Positions 9,439 through 20,940 of a stretch of 64,000 nucleotides of DNA are shown one piece after another. Both the position numbers and the translations under genes were made by a program. This DNA is from Pseudomonas sp. FP2196 (GTDB taxonomy: Bacteria; Pseudomonadota; Gammaproteobacteria; Pseudomonadales; Pseudomonadaceae), in contig NZ_CP117445.1 of assembly GCF_030687715.1 (NCBI RefSeq), positions 3,399,501 through 3,463,500 on the forward strand, read 5' to 3'. The notes under the pieces were generated by a model, which had not been told where the DNA came from, searched no databases, and worked only from the letters and a program-made list of their open reading frames with translations. Numbering within the stretch: the first letter of the stretch is position 1; every line of letters begins with the position of its first letter.

Positions 9439-10830
9439 ATGAGTGTGATCATTGCCTTGGCAGCCCTCGCGCTGTTGATGGTGGCTGCGTATCGTGGCTA
9501 CAGCGTTATCCTCTTCGCCCCCATCGCCGCGCTCGGCGCTGTCCTGCTGACTGACCCGTCCGCCGTTGCCCCAGCTTTCACCGGGGTGTTCATGGAGAAA
9601 ATGGTCGGTTTCATCAAACTGTACTTCCCTGTGTTCCTGCTCGGCGCCGTGTTCGGCAAGTTGATCGAACTATCGGGTTTCTCGCGTTCGATCGTTGCAG
9701 CGGCCATTCGTCTGTTAGGCACAAAGCAGGCCATGCTGGTGATCGTGCTGGTCTGCGCCCTCCTCACCTACGGTGGCGTTTCGCTGTTCGTGGTGGTGTT
9801 CGCGGTTTACCCGTTTGCGGCGGAGATGTTTCGCCAGAGCGATATCCCCAAACGTCTGATCCCGGCCACCATCGCCCTCGGCGCGTTTTCGTTCACCATG
9901 GACGCCCTGCCCGGGACGCCACAAATCCAGAACATCATTCCCAGCACGTTCTTCAACACCACCGCGTGGGCAGCGCCGTGGCTGGGTGTGATCGGCACGA
10001 TTTTCGTGTTCTGCGCCGGCATGCTGTTTCTGCAACGTCAACGCAACAAGGCTCAACGCGCCGGTGAAGGCTATGGCACCGAACTGCGCAACGAGCCGGA
10101 AACCGCCGAAGACCTGACGCTGCCGAACCCCTGGATTGCGCTGTCGCCGTTGTTGGCGGTGGGCATCATGAACCTGCTGTTCACCCACTGGATTCCGCAG
10201 TGGTACGGCAAGACTCACAGCTTGGCGCTGCCAGGCATGGCAACACCGGTGACCACGGAAATCGCCAAACTGACGGCGATCTGGGCCGTTCAAGCCGCGT
10301 TGCTGGTCGGGATTTTGATGGTCTTGGCGTTCGGCTTTCAGGCGATTCGCAGCAAACTGGCCGAGGGCAGTAAAAGTGCGGTGAGCGGCGCATTGCTGGC
10401 GGCCATGAACACCGCTTCCGAATACGGTTTCGGCGCGGTCATCGCCTCACTGCCAGGCTTTCTGGTACTGGCTGACTGGCTCAAGCAAATCCCCAATCCA
10501 CTGGTCAACGAAGCGATCACCGTGACCTTGCTTGCGGGTATTACCGGCTCGGCTTCGGGCGGCATGAGCATCGCGTTGGCAGCAATGTCCGAGCAGTTCA
10601 TCAGCGCCGCCAATGCGGCGAACATTCCGCTGGAGGTGTTGCACCGCGTCGCCGCGATGGCCAGCGGCGGCATGGATACCCTGCCGCACAACGGCGCGGT
10701 CATCACGCTATTGGCGGTCACCGGCCTGACCCATCGTGAAGCCTATAAAGACATTTTCTGTATTACGCTGATCAAAACCCTGGCGGTTTTCGTGGTGATC
10801 GGCACTTTCTACGCCACTGGCATTGTGTGA
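9439..10830 (+). CDS. GntP-family permease, probable 3-hydroxybutyrate transporter
   Basis: Polytopic inner-membrane protein of 463 residues, about twelve helices, with the GntP/gluconate-permease fold. It likely imports D-3-hydroxybutyrate or a related short hydroxy acid by proton symport. The substrate is inferred from its place between the activator and the dehydrogenase. The ATG at 9439 has CTGGAGAG upstream; a longer frame open from 9223 runs through REP sequence and is not coding. Seven bases separate it from the dehydrogenase gene. Confidence 0.85.
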   Translation: MSVIIALAALALLMVAAYRGYSVILFAPIAALGAVLLTDPSAVAPAFTGVFMEKMVGFIKLYFPVFLLGAVFGKLIELSGFSRSIVAAAIRLLGTKQAMLVIVLVCALLTYGGVSLFVVVFAVYPFAAEMFRQSDIPKRLIPATIALGAFSFTMDALPGTPQIQNIIPSTFFNTTAWAAPWLGVIGTIFVFCAGMLFLQRQRNKAQRAGEGYGTELRNEPETAEDLTLPNPWIALSPLLAVGIMNLLFTHWIPQWYGKTHSLALPGMATPVTTEIAKLTAIWAVQAALLVGILMVLAFGFQAIRSKLAEGSKSAVSGALLAAMNTASEYGFGAVIASLPGFLVLADWLKQIPNPLVNEAITVTLLAGITGSASGGMSIALAAMSEQFISAANAANIPLEVLHRVAAMASGGMDTLPHNGAVITLLAVTGLTHREAYKDIFCITLIKTLAVFVVIGTFYATGIV

Positions 10831-10837
10831 GGCATTC

Positions 10838-11611
10838 ATGACGACTCTTACTGGCAAGACCGCACTGGTTACCGGCTCCACCAGCGGCATTGGTCTGGGC
10901 ATTGCGCTCGTGCTGGCCAAAGCCGGGGCCAATGTTGTTCTCAATGGTTTTGGCGATGCGTCCAAAGTGATCGCTGAAGTGGCGCAGTTCGGCGGCAAGG
11001 TCGGCCATCATCCGGCGGATGTCAGCGACCCGGCACAGATCGCCGAGATGATCGCCTACGCCGAACGCGAGTTCGGTGGCGTCGACATTCTTATCAACAA
11101 CGCTGGCATCCAGCATGTCGCCGCCGTGGAAGAGTTTCCGATTGAACGCTGGGACTCGATCATCGCCATCAACCTCTCTTCGGTGTTTCACAGCACCCGA
11201 CTGAGTCTGCCAGGTATGCGCGCCAAAGGCTGGGGGCGGATCATCAATATTGCCTCCGTACACGGCCAGGTCGGCTCCACAGGCAAGGCGGCTTACGTTG
11301 CTGCCAAACACGGGGTGATCGGCCTGACCAAAGTGGTCGGCCTGGAAACCGCGACCAGCAACGTCACCTGCAATGCGATTTGCCCGGGCTGGGTACTGAC
11401 GCCGCTGGTGCAGAAGCAGATTGATGATCGCGCCGCCAAGGGCGTCGATCCGCAGCAGGCGCAGCATGATTTGCTGGCCGAGAAACAGCCATCGCTGGAG
11501 TTCGTCACGCCGCAGCATCTGGGCGAACTGGTGCTGTTTCTGTGCAGCGAGGCAGGCAGCCAGGTGCGTGGTGCGGCGTGGAATATTGACGGTGGGTGGT
11601 TGGCGCAATAA
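10838..11611 (+). CDS. hbdH: D-3-hydroxybutyrate dehydrogenase
   Basis: Short-chain dehydrogenase of 257 residues that oxidises D-3-hydroxybutyrate to acetoacetate with NAD+. The nucleotide-binding TGSTSGIG is at 12-19, NNAG at 87-90, and the catalytic triad is Ser140, Tyr153 and Lys157 (YVAAK). The C terminus AAWNIDGGWLAQ is characteristic of the bacterial enzyme. Its product is the substrate of the next gene. GAGG precedes the ATG at 10838. Confidence 0.95.
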   Translation: MTTLTGKTALVTGSTSGIGLGIALVLAKAGANVVLNGFGDASKVIAEVAQFGGKVGHHPADVSDPAQIAEMIAYAEREFGGVDILINNAGIQHVAAVEEFPIERWDSIIAINLSSVFHSTRLSLPGMRAKGWGRIINIASVHGQVGSTGKAAYVAAKHGVIGLTKVVGLETATSNVTCNAICPGWVLTPLVQKQIDDRAAKGVDPQQAQHDLLAEKQPSLEFVTPQHLGELVLFLCSEAGSQVRGAAWNIDGGWLAQ

Positions 11612-11646
11612 GCCGCGACACCTTCAGGAAAACAAGAGGCAAACAA

Positions 11647-13602
<1,956 letters not shown>

Positions 13603-13606
13603 TCGT

Positions 13607-13660
13607 AAAGATCACAGCCGGTGGCCGGGGAGACTCGCCCGGCGCCGGCTGTGATCTTTT
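13607..13660. terminator. Bidirectional terminator between aacS and the PilU-like gene
   Basis: Perfect 15-base arms (AAAGATCACAGCCGG at 13607-13621 and its complement at 13645-13659) with A-rich and T-rich outer ends. It lies between convergent genes and can act on both strands. Confidence 0.85.
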
Positions 13661-13668
13661 GATGCTGT

Positions 13669-14781
13669 CTAATCCACCAACCCCCACTCCCCCGAAGCGG
13701 ATGGCGGCGGCCCAGGCACCCCATCATCATGCAGTTTCAGGCGCAGACGCAGGTTGTTCACTGAGTCGGCATGGTTGAGCGCCTCCTCCTCGCTGATGAC
13801 ACCTTCCACGACCAACGCAAACAGCGCCGCATCAAACGTCTGCATCCCAAGCTCGGCAGACTTCTCCATGATCGCCTTCAGTTCCCCCAACTCGTTACGG
13901 CGAATCAGATCCGCGACCGTCGGCGTACCCAGCATCACCTCGACCGCCGCTCTGCGCTGCCCGTCCAGAGTGCGTACCAGTCGTTGCGATACAAACGCTT
14001 TAAGGTGGCTCCCCAACGCATGCAACAGCTGCGCACGCCGCTCTTCGGCAAACATATTGATAATCCGATCCAGCGCCTGATTGGCGTTGTTGGCGTGCAA
14101 CGTGGAAAGCACCAGATGCCCGGTTTCGGCAAATGCCAAGGCGTGTTCCATGGTTTCGCGGTCACGGATTTCTCCGATCAGCACGACGTCCGGCGCCTGG
14201 CGCAGGGTGTTTTTCAGCGCTGCATGAAAGCTGCGGGTGTCGACGCCGACTTCCCGCTGATTGATGATCGACAGCCTGTGTCGATGGATGTACTCGATCG
14301 GGTCTTCGATAGTAATGATGTGCCCGGTGCTGTGGCGGTTGCGGTGATCGATCAAGGCTGCCAGCGAGGTCGACTTGCCCGAGTCGGTGGCGCCGACAAA
14401 CAGGATCAATCCCTGTTTGAGCATCACGGTTTCGAGGAGCACCGGCGGCAGTTTCAAGTCTTCGAAACGCGGAATGTCGAGTTTTACATTGCGAATGACG
14501 ATCGACACATCGTTGCGCTGCTTGAAGATATTGACCCGAAAGCGGCCAATCCCGGGTCGTGAGATCGCCAGGTTCATTTCCAGATCCCGGTCGAACTCCC
14601 GGCGCTGCTCGGCGTCCATCAATGAGGCCGCCATGGCGGCAATTTCGCCGGGTTTGAAGGGTTGTTCGCCGAGCGCCGTCAGTACACCGTCTACTCTTAC
14701 ACTGGGCGGCGCGGCGGTAGACAGGAACAGGTCAGACCCCTGTAAGTTGGACAAACGAGATAACAGTGCATCGATTTCCAT
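13669..14781 (-). CDS. PilT/PilU-type twitching motility ATPase, isolated copy
   Basis: Secretion-type hexameric ATPase of 370 residues, closest by eye to PilU, the accessory retraction ATPase of type IV pili. It has the N-terminal PAS-like part (GSDLFLSTAAPPSVRVDG) and the arginine-finger region GRFRVNIF. Walker A reads GATDSGKST where PilU usually has GATGTGKST; the Asp box is IITIEDPIEYIH, Walker B VVLIGEIRD, and the late box ETGHLVLSTLHAN. MEIDALL at 14781 matches the family start; an ATG nine codons upstream (14808) is also open. No pilT or other pil gene is adjacent. Confidence 0.88.
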   Translation of the reverse strand: MEIDALLSRLSNLQGSDLFLSTAAPPSVRVDGVLTALGEQPFKPGEIAAMAASLMDAEQRREFDRDLEMNLAISRPGIGRFRVNIFKQRNDVSIVIRNVKLDIPRFEDLKLPPVLLETVMLKQGLILFVGATDSGKSTSLAALIDHRNRHSTGHIITIEDPIEYIHRHRLSIINQREVGVDTRSFHAALKNTLRQAPDVVLIGEIRDRETMEHALAFAETGHLVLSTLHANNANQALDRIINMFAEERRAQLLHALGSHLKAFVSQRLVRTLDGQRRAAVEVMLGTPTVADLIRRNELGELKAIMEKSAELGMQTFDAALFALVVEGVISEEEALNHADSVNNLRLRLKLHDDGVPGPPPSASGEWGLVD

Positions 14782-14911
14782 GGCAAAAAGCACCCGCGAA
14801 GCATTCAATGAGCAGAATTGGCCGCCGTCGTGACGCGACGTGCCATACAGCGTCTATAGCCTGCAACAATGATAGACGCCGCCTCACCGACCGACGCTCA
14901 GGATTGATGTG

Positions 14912-17449
14912 ATGAACGCTGTACCGACCAACGACGACGCGCAGGCACTGATCGCCCGCACCGACTGGAGCCGCAGTCCACTGGGCGCGGCAGGAACCTG
15001 GCCGCAGAGCCTGCGTACCGCGGTGGATATCGTGATTCACTCGCCGATGCCGATGCTGTTGTTGTGGGGGCCGCAACTCACGCAAATTTATAACAACGGC
15101 TTCGCCCTGCTCGCCGGCAGCAAACATCCCCACGCTTTCGGACAGCCTGCGCACCTTATATGGCCGGAACTTCGAGACTTCACTGACCCGATATACAGCG
15201 CCGTCCTGCAAGGCCAGGTACGCACCTACAGTGAACGACGCTTCACCCTGCAGCGCGACGGTAAAGACACCGACTTCTGGCTCGACCTCACTTACAGCCC
15301 GATTCGCGACGAAACCGCGCAAGTGGCGGGCATCCTGGTCACAGCCATCGAAACCAACGAACGCCGGCGTATCGCCCTGGAGTTGCAACAGCGCTCCGAC
15401 GATAGCCTCAAGGCTCAGCGCGAAACCGAAGAGCGCTTGCAACTGGCCCTCGCCGCGACAGATGCCGTCGGTACCTGGGACTGGGATATCGGCGAAGACC
15501 GCTTCATTGCCGACGCCCACTTCGCCCAGTTGCACGGCATTGATCCATCACGCGCCGCGCAGTTGCCTATCAGTGATTACCTGCACGGCGTGCATCCCGA
15601 AGACCGCGCACTGGTCGCCCGCAGCATCAAACACTGCATCACCCATGGCACCGAATACGCCGAGGAATATCGTTTGTTGCTGCCCGGTGGCGAACAACGC
15701 TGGGTGTTTGCCCGCGGCCGCTGTTACAAGGATCACCATGGCCGCCCCGTGCGCTTCCTCGGTGCGGCACTGGATCTGACCGAGCGCAAGCAAACCGAAC
15801 AGGCGTTGCGCCAGAGCCAGACCGAGTTGCAGCTGATCATCAACGCCATGCCGATACTGATCAGCTATGTCGACCACGAAGAACGCTTTCGCCTGAACAA
15901 TGCGGCCTATCTGGATTGGTACGGTCTGACCCCGCAAGAGTTGTACGGTCGCACCATTCGCGAAGTGATCGGCGAAGAGGCCTACTTCCTGCGCTTGCCG
16001 TACATCGCCGAGGCGCTGGCGGGTCGGCCCTGTTCGTTCAGCCTCTACACCCCGCACCGCGATGGCAGCGCCCGCCACGCGCTGATGAATTACCTGCCGC
16101 GCCACGGTTCGGACGGTTCGGTCAACGGTTTCTACATCTTTGTGATCGACGAATCCGAGCGCAAGAAAACCGAAGAAGCCCTGCGTAACCTCAATGAAAC
16201 CCTTGAGGAGCGTGTCAGCGCCCGCACCGAGCAGTTGGCCCAGGCCAATCAGCGTTTGCAGAACGAAATGTTCGAACGCGAGCGCGCTGAAGATGCGTTG
16301 CGCCATGCGCAGAAGATGGAGGCGGTCGGTCAGCTTACCGGCGGCATTGCCCACGACTTCAACAACATGCTCACCGGGATCATCGGCAGCCTCGACCTGA
16401 TGCAGCGCTACATCGCCAACGGTCGCGCCAGCGAGATCGGCCGCTTTACCGAAGCTGCCGTCGCCTCGGCGAACCGTGCAGCAGCCTTGACTCACCGGTT
16501 GCTGGCGTTCTCGCGGCGGCAATCGCTGGATCGCAAGCAACTGAACGTCAACGAACTCATTCACTCGCTGGAAGACCTGATCCGCCGCACCAAGGGCGAT
16601 CCAATCGACCTCAAGTTAACGTTGGCCGATGACTTGTGGCCGGTGAGCACTGACGTCAGTCAATTGGAAAACGCCCTGTTGAATCTGGTGATCAACGCCC
16701 GCGATGCCATGCCTGAGGGCGGAGAGTTGCTGATCGAAACTGCAAACGTCTATCTCGACGGCAGTGATATCACCACCCTCGAACCGGTCAAGGCCGGCGA
16801 TTACCTGATGCTCGCGGTCAGCGACAACGGCACGGGAATGACGCCATCGGTCAGGTCAAAGGCGTTCGACCCCTTCTTCACCACCAAGCCGATCGGCCAG
16901 GGCACCGGGCTTGGCCTGTCGATGATTTACGGTTTTGCCCAGCAATCGGGTGGGCATGTCAGCCTTGACAGCTTGCCCGGCCAAGGCACCTGCGTGCGTC
17001 TGTACTTGCCGCGAATGGTTGGCCTGGAAGCGGAACGTCTGCCAGTCGAGTCCACCGAGCCGCAACCGGCCACGGCCACCGGTGAATCCGTGGTGGTGGT
17101 CGAAGACGACCCGGCGGTGCGCATGCTGGTACTCGATCTGCTCAAGGAGTTGGGGTATCAGGCGCACGAAGCCGAGGACGCCCGGGTTGCTCTGCCGTTG
17201 CTCGAATCCGATCTACGCGTGGACCTGCTGGTCACCGACGTCGGCCTGCCGGGCATGAATGGTCGGCAACTGGCGGAAATCGCCCGTCAGCATCGCCCGG
17301 GCCTCAAAGTATTGTTCATGACCGGTTATGCGCAAAAAGCCGCCGAACGCCAGGGCTTTCTCGAGGACGGCATGGACATGGTGGCGAAACCGTTTTCCAT
17401 CGAGCTATTGGCCGGCAAGATCCGTGCGATGATCAGCCAAACCTCTTGA
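14912..17449 (+). CDS. PAS hybrid histidine kinase with C-terminal receiver
   Basis: Cytoplasmic sensor kinase of 845 residues without membrane helices. A PAS/GAF-like N-terminal domain (about 1-155) is followed by two PAS domains (about 170-300 and 300-420), a short coiled coil, and HisKA with GGIAHDFNN. The phospho-accepting histidine is near 481. The HATPase has N and G boxes (NLVINARDA, DNGTGM, GQGTGLGLSM). The receiver begins near 726 and has its phospho-acceptor Asp near 776 (TDVGLPGMNG) and the Lys in AKPF. No transcription factor partner is beside it, so its output is unknown. AGGA precedes the ATG at 14912; GTG at 14909 is also in frame. Confidence 0.9.
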   Translation: MNAVPTNDDAQALIARTDWSRSPLGAAGTWPQSLRTAVDIVIHSPMPMLLLWGPQLTQIYNNGFALLAGSKHPHAFGQPAHLIWPELRDFTDPIYSAVLQGQVRTYSERRFTLQRDGKDTDFWLDLTYSPIRDETAQVAGILVTAIETNERRRIALELQQRSDDSLKAQRETEERLQLALAATDAVGTWDWDIGEDRFIADAHFAQLHGIDPSRAAQLPISDYLHGVHPEDRALVARSIKHCITHGTEYAEEYRLLLPGGEQRWVFARGRCYKDHHGRPVRFLGAALDLTERKQTEQALRQSQTELQLIINAMPILISYVDHEERFRLNNAAYLDWYGLTPQELYGRTIREVIGEEAYFLRLPYIAEALAGRPCSFSLYTPHRDGSARHALMNYLPRHGSDGSVNGFYIFVIDESERKKTEEALRNLNETLEERVSARTEQLAQANQRLQNEMFERERAEDALRHAQKMEAVGQLTGGIAHDFNNMLTGIIGSLDLMQRYIANGRASEIGRFTEAAVASANRAAALTHRLLAFSRRQSLDRKQLNVNELIHSLEDLIRRTKGDPIDLKLTLADDLWPVSTDVSQLENALLNLVINARDAMPEGGELLIETANVYLDGSDITTLEPVKAGDYLMLAVSDNGTGMTPSVRSKAFDPFFTTKPIGQGTGLGLSMIYGFAQQSGGHVSLDSLPGQGTCVRLYLPRMVGLEAERLPVESTEPQPATATGESVVVVEDDPAVRMLVLDLLKELGYQAHEAEDARVALPLLESDLRVDLLVTDVGLPGMNGRQLAEIARQHRPGLKVLFMTGYAQKAAERQGFLEDGMDMVAKPFSIELLAGKIRAMISQTS

Positions 17450-17500
17450 GTTGAGGCATAATCCGCGCCCCGCCGTCACCCCGTTATCAGGTATCGCAAG

Positions 17501-17776
17501 ATGAAAGCCCAAGCCCGCCACATTCTGGTGAAAACCGCCGAAGAAGCAGAACAGCTCAAACAACGTATCGCCAAGGGTGAAGCGTTTGATGTGTTGGCCA
17601 AGAAATTTTCAACCTGCCCGTCCGGCAAGCGCGGCGGTGATCTGGGTGAAGTGCGGCCGGGGCAGATGGTGGGGGCGATTGATGCGGTGATTTTCAAGAA
17701 GCCGCTGCGTACGGTGCACGGGCCGATCAAGAGCAAGTTTGGTTATCACCTGGTGCAGGTGTTTTACCGCGATTGA
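17501..17776 (+). CDS. ppiC: Peptidyl-prolyl cis-trans isomerase, parvulin type, second copy
   Basis: A 91-residue parvulin domain with the same architecture as the gene at 1620: ARHILVKT at the start, CPSGKRGGDLGEVRPGQM in the middle and FGYHLVQVF at the end. It lacks a signal peptide. The two differ clearly in sequence, so this is an old paralogue pair. It lies 51 bases after the hybrid kinase gene and may be read from the same transcript. Confidence 0.93.
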   Translation: MKAQARHILVKTAEEAEQLKQRIAKGEAFDVLAKKFSTCPSGKRGGDLGEVRPGQMVGAIDAVIFKKPLRTVHGPIKSKFGYHLVQVFYRD

Positions 17777-17788
17777 ATGCCCCAACCT

Positions 17789-17823
17789 CCCCTGTAGGAC
17801 TTCACCGAAGGCTCCTACAGGGG
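17789..17823. terminator. Hairpin between ppiC and kdgK
   Basis: Eleven-base arms CCCCTGTAGGA and TCCTACAGGGG fold around a 13-base loop between two convergent genes. It looks like a REP-derived hairpin used as a shared transcript end. There is no long T run, so termination is only probable. Confidence 0.55.
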
Positions 17824-17832
17824 GTAGAGATT

Positions 17833-18768
17833 TCAGGTTTTGGGGATCAGAGCTCCGGGCACCTGGATCACTTGGCTTGCCAATCGGTGGCCGGCCTCGG
17901 CAGCTTCAACCGGACTGCCACCGAGCAAACGACTGGCCAGATACGCCGCACTGAACGAATCCCCCGCCGCCGTCGTGTCCACTACCTTCTCGACCTTCTG
18001 CGCCGGCACTTCAAACGTGTCACCGTCACATCGAATCAGGCATGCCTCGGCGCCGCGCTTGAGCACCACTTCCGGCGTGCCGATCTGCGCGTAAGCGTCG
18101 AACACCGCATCGCAATCGGCAAAACCAAACAGCGCCTGCTCGTCATCCACCGTCAGTAACGCCAGATCGACATGCGGCAACACGCTGCGATAGGCCGCCT
18201 GCGCGTCTGCCTGTGACGCCCACAAACGGGGTCGGTAGTTATTGTCGAAGACAATCCGTGCATCCCGCTGACGCGCTTCGATCAGCACCTGAATCAATCG
18301 TTCGCGGCCCTGCGCACCGAGCACAGCCAAGGTAATGCCGCTGAAATACAGCACGTCGTAATCCGGCAACGCGGCCAGAATCGGCTCGGCGGCCGGGGTG
18401 GTGAAGCAATCGCGCACGGCCGCTTCGTTGCGCCAGTAGAGAAAGCGCCGTTCGCCGTTGGCGTCAGTCTGGATGCAATACAAGCCCGGCAAGCGACCGG
18501 GCAGGCGCTGCACCAGGTCTAGGCCAATACCTTCGCTGGTCCAGATCTGGCACATGGCGTCGCTGAAACTGTCATCGCCCAGCGCCGTGACGTAATCGAC
18601 CTGAGCCTTGTCGCCCAGGGCGCGAGACAGGTAGACGGCAGTGTTGAGTGTGTCGCCGCCAAAGCTTTGCTGCAGGCTGCCGTCAGCGCGCTGCTGAAGT
18701 TCGATCATGCATTCGCCGATCAGGGCGATGCGTGGGGTGTTGGGGCCCAAGGGGCTGAGGGTGGTCAT
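17833..18768 (-). CDS. kdgK: 2-keto-3-deoxygluconate kinase, PfkB family
   Basis: Ribokinase-family sugar kinase of 311 residues that phosphorylates 2-keto-3-deoxygluconate (KDG) to KDPG, an Entner-Doudoroff intermediate. The N-terminal substrate region is GECMIELQ, the sugar-binding GGDTLNTAVYLSR follows, and the C-terminal PfkB signature DTTAAGDSFSAAYLA holds the catalytic Asp. The start at 18768 begins MTTLSPLG and matches the family; a longer frame from 18897 runs through a REP pair and is rejected. It is the last gene of the eight-gene minus-strand unit, directly after the PLP dehydratase whose likely product is KDG. Confidence 0.88.
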   Translation of the reverse strand: MTTLSPLGPNTPRIALIGECMIELQQRADGSLQQSFGGDTLNTAVYLSRALGDKAQVDYVTALGDDSFSDAMCQIWTSEGIGLDLVQRLPGRLPGLYCIQTDANGERRFLYWRNEAAVRDCFTTPAAEPILAALPDYDVLYFSGITLAVLGAQGRERLIQVLIEARQRDARIVFDNNYRPRLWASQADAQAAYRSVLPHVDLALLTVDDEQALFGFADCDAVFDAYAQIGTPEVVLKRGAEACLIRCDGDTFEVPAQKVEKVVDTTAAGDSFSAAYLASRLLGGSPVEAAEAGHRLASQVIQVPGALIPKT

Positions 18769-18812
18769 TTTTTGTGGTGTCTCTGGTGATTTGGTGGTGT
18801 TGTGTCTGACCT

Positions 18813-18878
18813 CATCGCGAGCAGGCTCACTCCTACATTTGGAATGCGATCCCCTGTAGGAGTGAGCCTGCTCGCGAT
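18813..18878. repeat. Paired REP element
   Basis: Two facing copies of a REP type with core AGTGAGCCTGCTCGCGAT, only 14 bases apart, between the PLP dehydratase and kdgK genes. It is the same type as the pair inside cobN at 32302. Confidence 0.8.
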
Positions 18879-18900
18879 TGGCCGCACTCGGTTTCAAGTC

Positions 18901-20115
18901 TTAGAAACAGGTTTCCATGCTTTCGATCACCGCCAACTGCTCATCCACCAGCAACCCCACACGCCACTTGTCAAAGGTCAGGCACGGGTGCGAAGTGCCA
19001 AACGAAACGATGTCGCCGACGCGCAGTTCAACGCCCGGCGCCACGGTCATGAACGCGTGCTGGTCCATCACCGCGGTCACCTTGCATGCACCGACATCAT
19101 CGCCCTCCGCCGGCAACACCCCAGCCTTGTAACGAAGCAGCGGCACCGGCAGCCCGGCATCGAACGCCACATCACGCTTGCCCAGGGCAATCACCGCGAA
19201 CCCCGGCTCCGGCATCGACTGTACGTGCGCCCAGACTTCCAGCGCCGGCCGCAGCCCCTCATGCAAATCGCTACGACGATCCAGCACGCAGCACTGCGCC
19301 TCTTTGTAGATGCCATGGTCGTGCGCCACGTAGCTGCCCGGACGCAACACGCTAAGGAAGCGGCCGCCAGCGTTCTGCGCTTCGAACGATTCGGCAATCA
19401 GGTCGTACCACGCTGACCCCGAAGCGGTGATGATCGGCTTGGGAATAGCAAACGCGCCGCTGTCCTGCAATTGCACCGCCAGACGCACCAGCGACGCGGC
19501 GAACGCGCGAATGCCGCTGACCGCGTGATCACCGTGAATCACGCCTTCGTAACCTTCGATACCGGTCAGAACCAACGCCGGTTGCGCATTGATCGCTTTG
19601 GCCAGCTCAATGACTTGCGACTCGCTGCGGCAACCGCAACGCCCACCGACCACGCCGTACTCGATCATCACGTTGAGCTTCATCCCGCGCGAAGCGAAGT
19701 AAGCGCCGAGATCGGCGACATTGTCCGGATGATCGACCATGCAATGGAAATCGAACGACGGATCGGCCAGCAGATCGGCAATCAGCGCCATGTTCGGCGT
19801 GCCGACCAATTGGTTGGCCATCAGCACCCGACGCACACCGTGGGCGTAGGCCGCGCGGGTCTGGGTAGCACTGGCGAGGGTGATGCCCCAGGCGCCCGCG
19901 TCGAGCTGACGCTTGAACAGTGCCGGGGTCATGCTGGTCTTGCCGTGGGGCGCGAGTTCGGCGCCGCTGTCGCTGACAAACTTCTGCATCCAGCGAATGT
20001 TGTGCTCCAGCGCTTCGCGGTGCAGCACCAGTGCCGGCAGGCTGACGTCACGCACCAGGTGCGCACCGATAGCGGCATCGCCCTTTTCCACAGCAGTATT
20101 GATGGCAGTCGTCAT
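18901..20115 (-). CDS. Fold-III PLP amino acid dehydratase, probable D-glucosaminate dehydratase
   Basis: Enzyme of 404 residues with an alanine-racemase-type N-terminal barrel and a D-serine-dehydratase-like C-terminal domain (DSD1/D-threonine aldolase relatives). The PLP-lysine region is APHGKTSMTP (Lys near 58). FGTSHPCLTFD near the C terminus supplies the His and Cys that bind the metal in this family. Such enzymes eliminate water and ammonia from D-2-amino-3-hydroxy acids. D-serine is one option, but the neighbouring KDG kinase, RidA and amino acid importer point to D-glucosaminate, whose product is KDG. GAGGAA precedes the ATG at 20115; a TTG two codons upstream is less likely. The substrate call is inference. 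Confidence 0.75.
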   Translation of the reverse strand: MTTAINTAVEKGDAAIGAHLVRDVSLPALVLHREALEHNIRWMQKFVSDSGAELAPHGKTSMTPALFKRQLDAGAWGITLASATQTRAAYAHGVRRVLMANQLVGTPNMALIADLLADPSFDFHCMVDHPDNVADLGAYFASRGMKLNVMIEYGVVGGRCGCRSESQVIELAKAINAQPALVLTGIEGYEGVIHGDHAVSGIRAFAASLVRLAVQLQDSGAFAIPKPIITASGSAWYDLIAESFEAQNAGGRFLSVLRPGSYVAHDHGIYKEAQCCVLDRRSDLHEGLRPALEVWAHVQSMPEPGFAVIALGKRDVAFDAGLPVPLLRYKAGVLPAEGDDVGACKVTAVMDQHAFMTVAPGVELRVGDIVSFGTSHPCLTFDKWRVGLLVDEQLAVIESMETCF

Positions 20116-20157
20116 GGTCAAATTCCTCGCATTCGTTCGCGGCGCAGACGGCCGCGG

Positions 20158-20922
20158 TTATTCGTTGATTCGCCGGGCGAGACTGTTGGCGCTCTCGATC
20201 AGAACCCGGCGATAGTCGTTGTAATTGTTCTTCGCGTCCGCCCGTGGGGCGACGATGCACAGGGTGCAGATTGCAACGCCGGAAGGGTCTTTGACCGGTG
20301 CCGCGAAGCAATGGGTGAAGGTGTCGGCAACACTGTCGAAAGAGAAAAACCCATCGATACCAGCCTGACGGATCTCCGCCAGAAACCGCTCCAGCGGCAG
20401 GCGTTCGCCGTCGGGCAGGATGTAGTCGTCTTCGTCGATCAGGTCGATGATTTGCTGATCGCTCAGGTGCGCGAGCAGCAAGCGCCCGGACGCGGTCCAT
20501 GGGATCGGCGCGTTCTCGCCGATATCAGAGGAAATGCGGAAATGCCGCTCGCCCTCCTTCATCAGCGCCACGGTGTATTTGCGCCCGTTGAGCAGGCACA
20601 TCTGCGCGGTCTCGCGGGTTTGGCTGACGATCTCCTGCAAGGCGTGATCGGCTTCGCGGCTGAGGTCGAAATGGCGCAAATGCGCCTGACCGAGAAAGTA
20701 CAGCTGCCGGCCGAGATAGACGTGACCGTCCTTGCCCACCGGCTCGAGGATTCGACGCTCCAGCAAGGAGGCGACCAGTTCGTAGACAGTCGATTTCGGG
20801 CTGCCGATGCCGTTGGCGATGTCGTTCGGACGCAGCGGCTGGCCGATTTCCTTGAGGAAATCGAGGATATCGAACGCCCGGTCCAGACCGCGTGCCCTGC
20901 GTTTGATGGTGTCTTCGGTCAT
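20158..20922 (-). CDS. IclR-family transcriptional regulator
   Basis: Regulator of 254 residues with an N-terminal winged helix (about 10-70; GIGSPKSTVYELVASL is the recognition region) and a C-terminal IclR effector domain (about 80-250). It lies inside the unit it probably controls, between the RidA and PLP dehydratase genes. The ATG at 20922 has GAG seven bases upstream; a GTG four codons earlier is an alternative. A palindrome at 24526-24542 before the binding-protein gene is a candidate operator. Confidence 0.88.
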   Translation of the reverse strand: MTEDTIKRRARGLDRAFDILDFLKEIGQPLRPNDIANGIGSPKSTVYELVASLLERRILEPVGKDGHVYLGRQLYFLGQAHLRHFDLSREADHALQEIVSQTRETAQMCLLNGRKYTVALMKEGERHFRISSDIGENAPIPWTASGRLLLAHLSDQQIIDLIDEDDYILPDGERLPLERFLAEIRQAGIDGFFSFDSVADTFTHCFAAPVKDPSGVAICTLCIVAPRADAKNNYNDYRRVLIESANSLARRINE

Positions 20923-20940
20923 GTCAGTACTCACTCAAAT

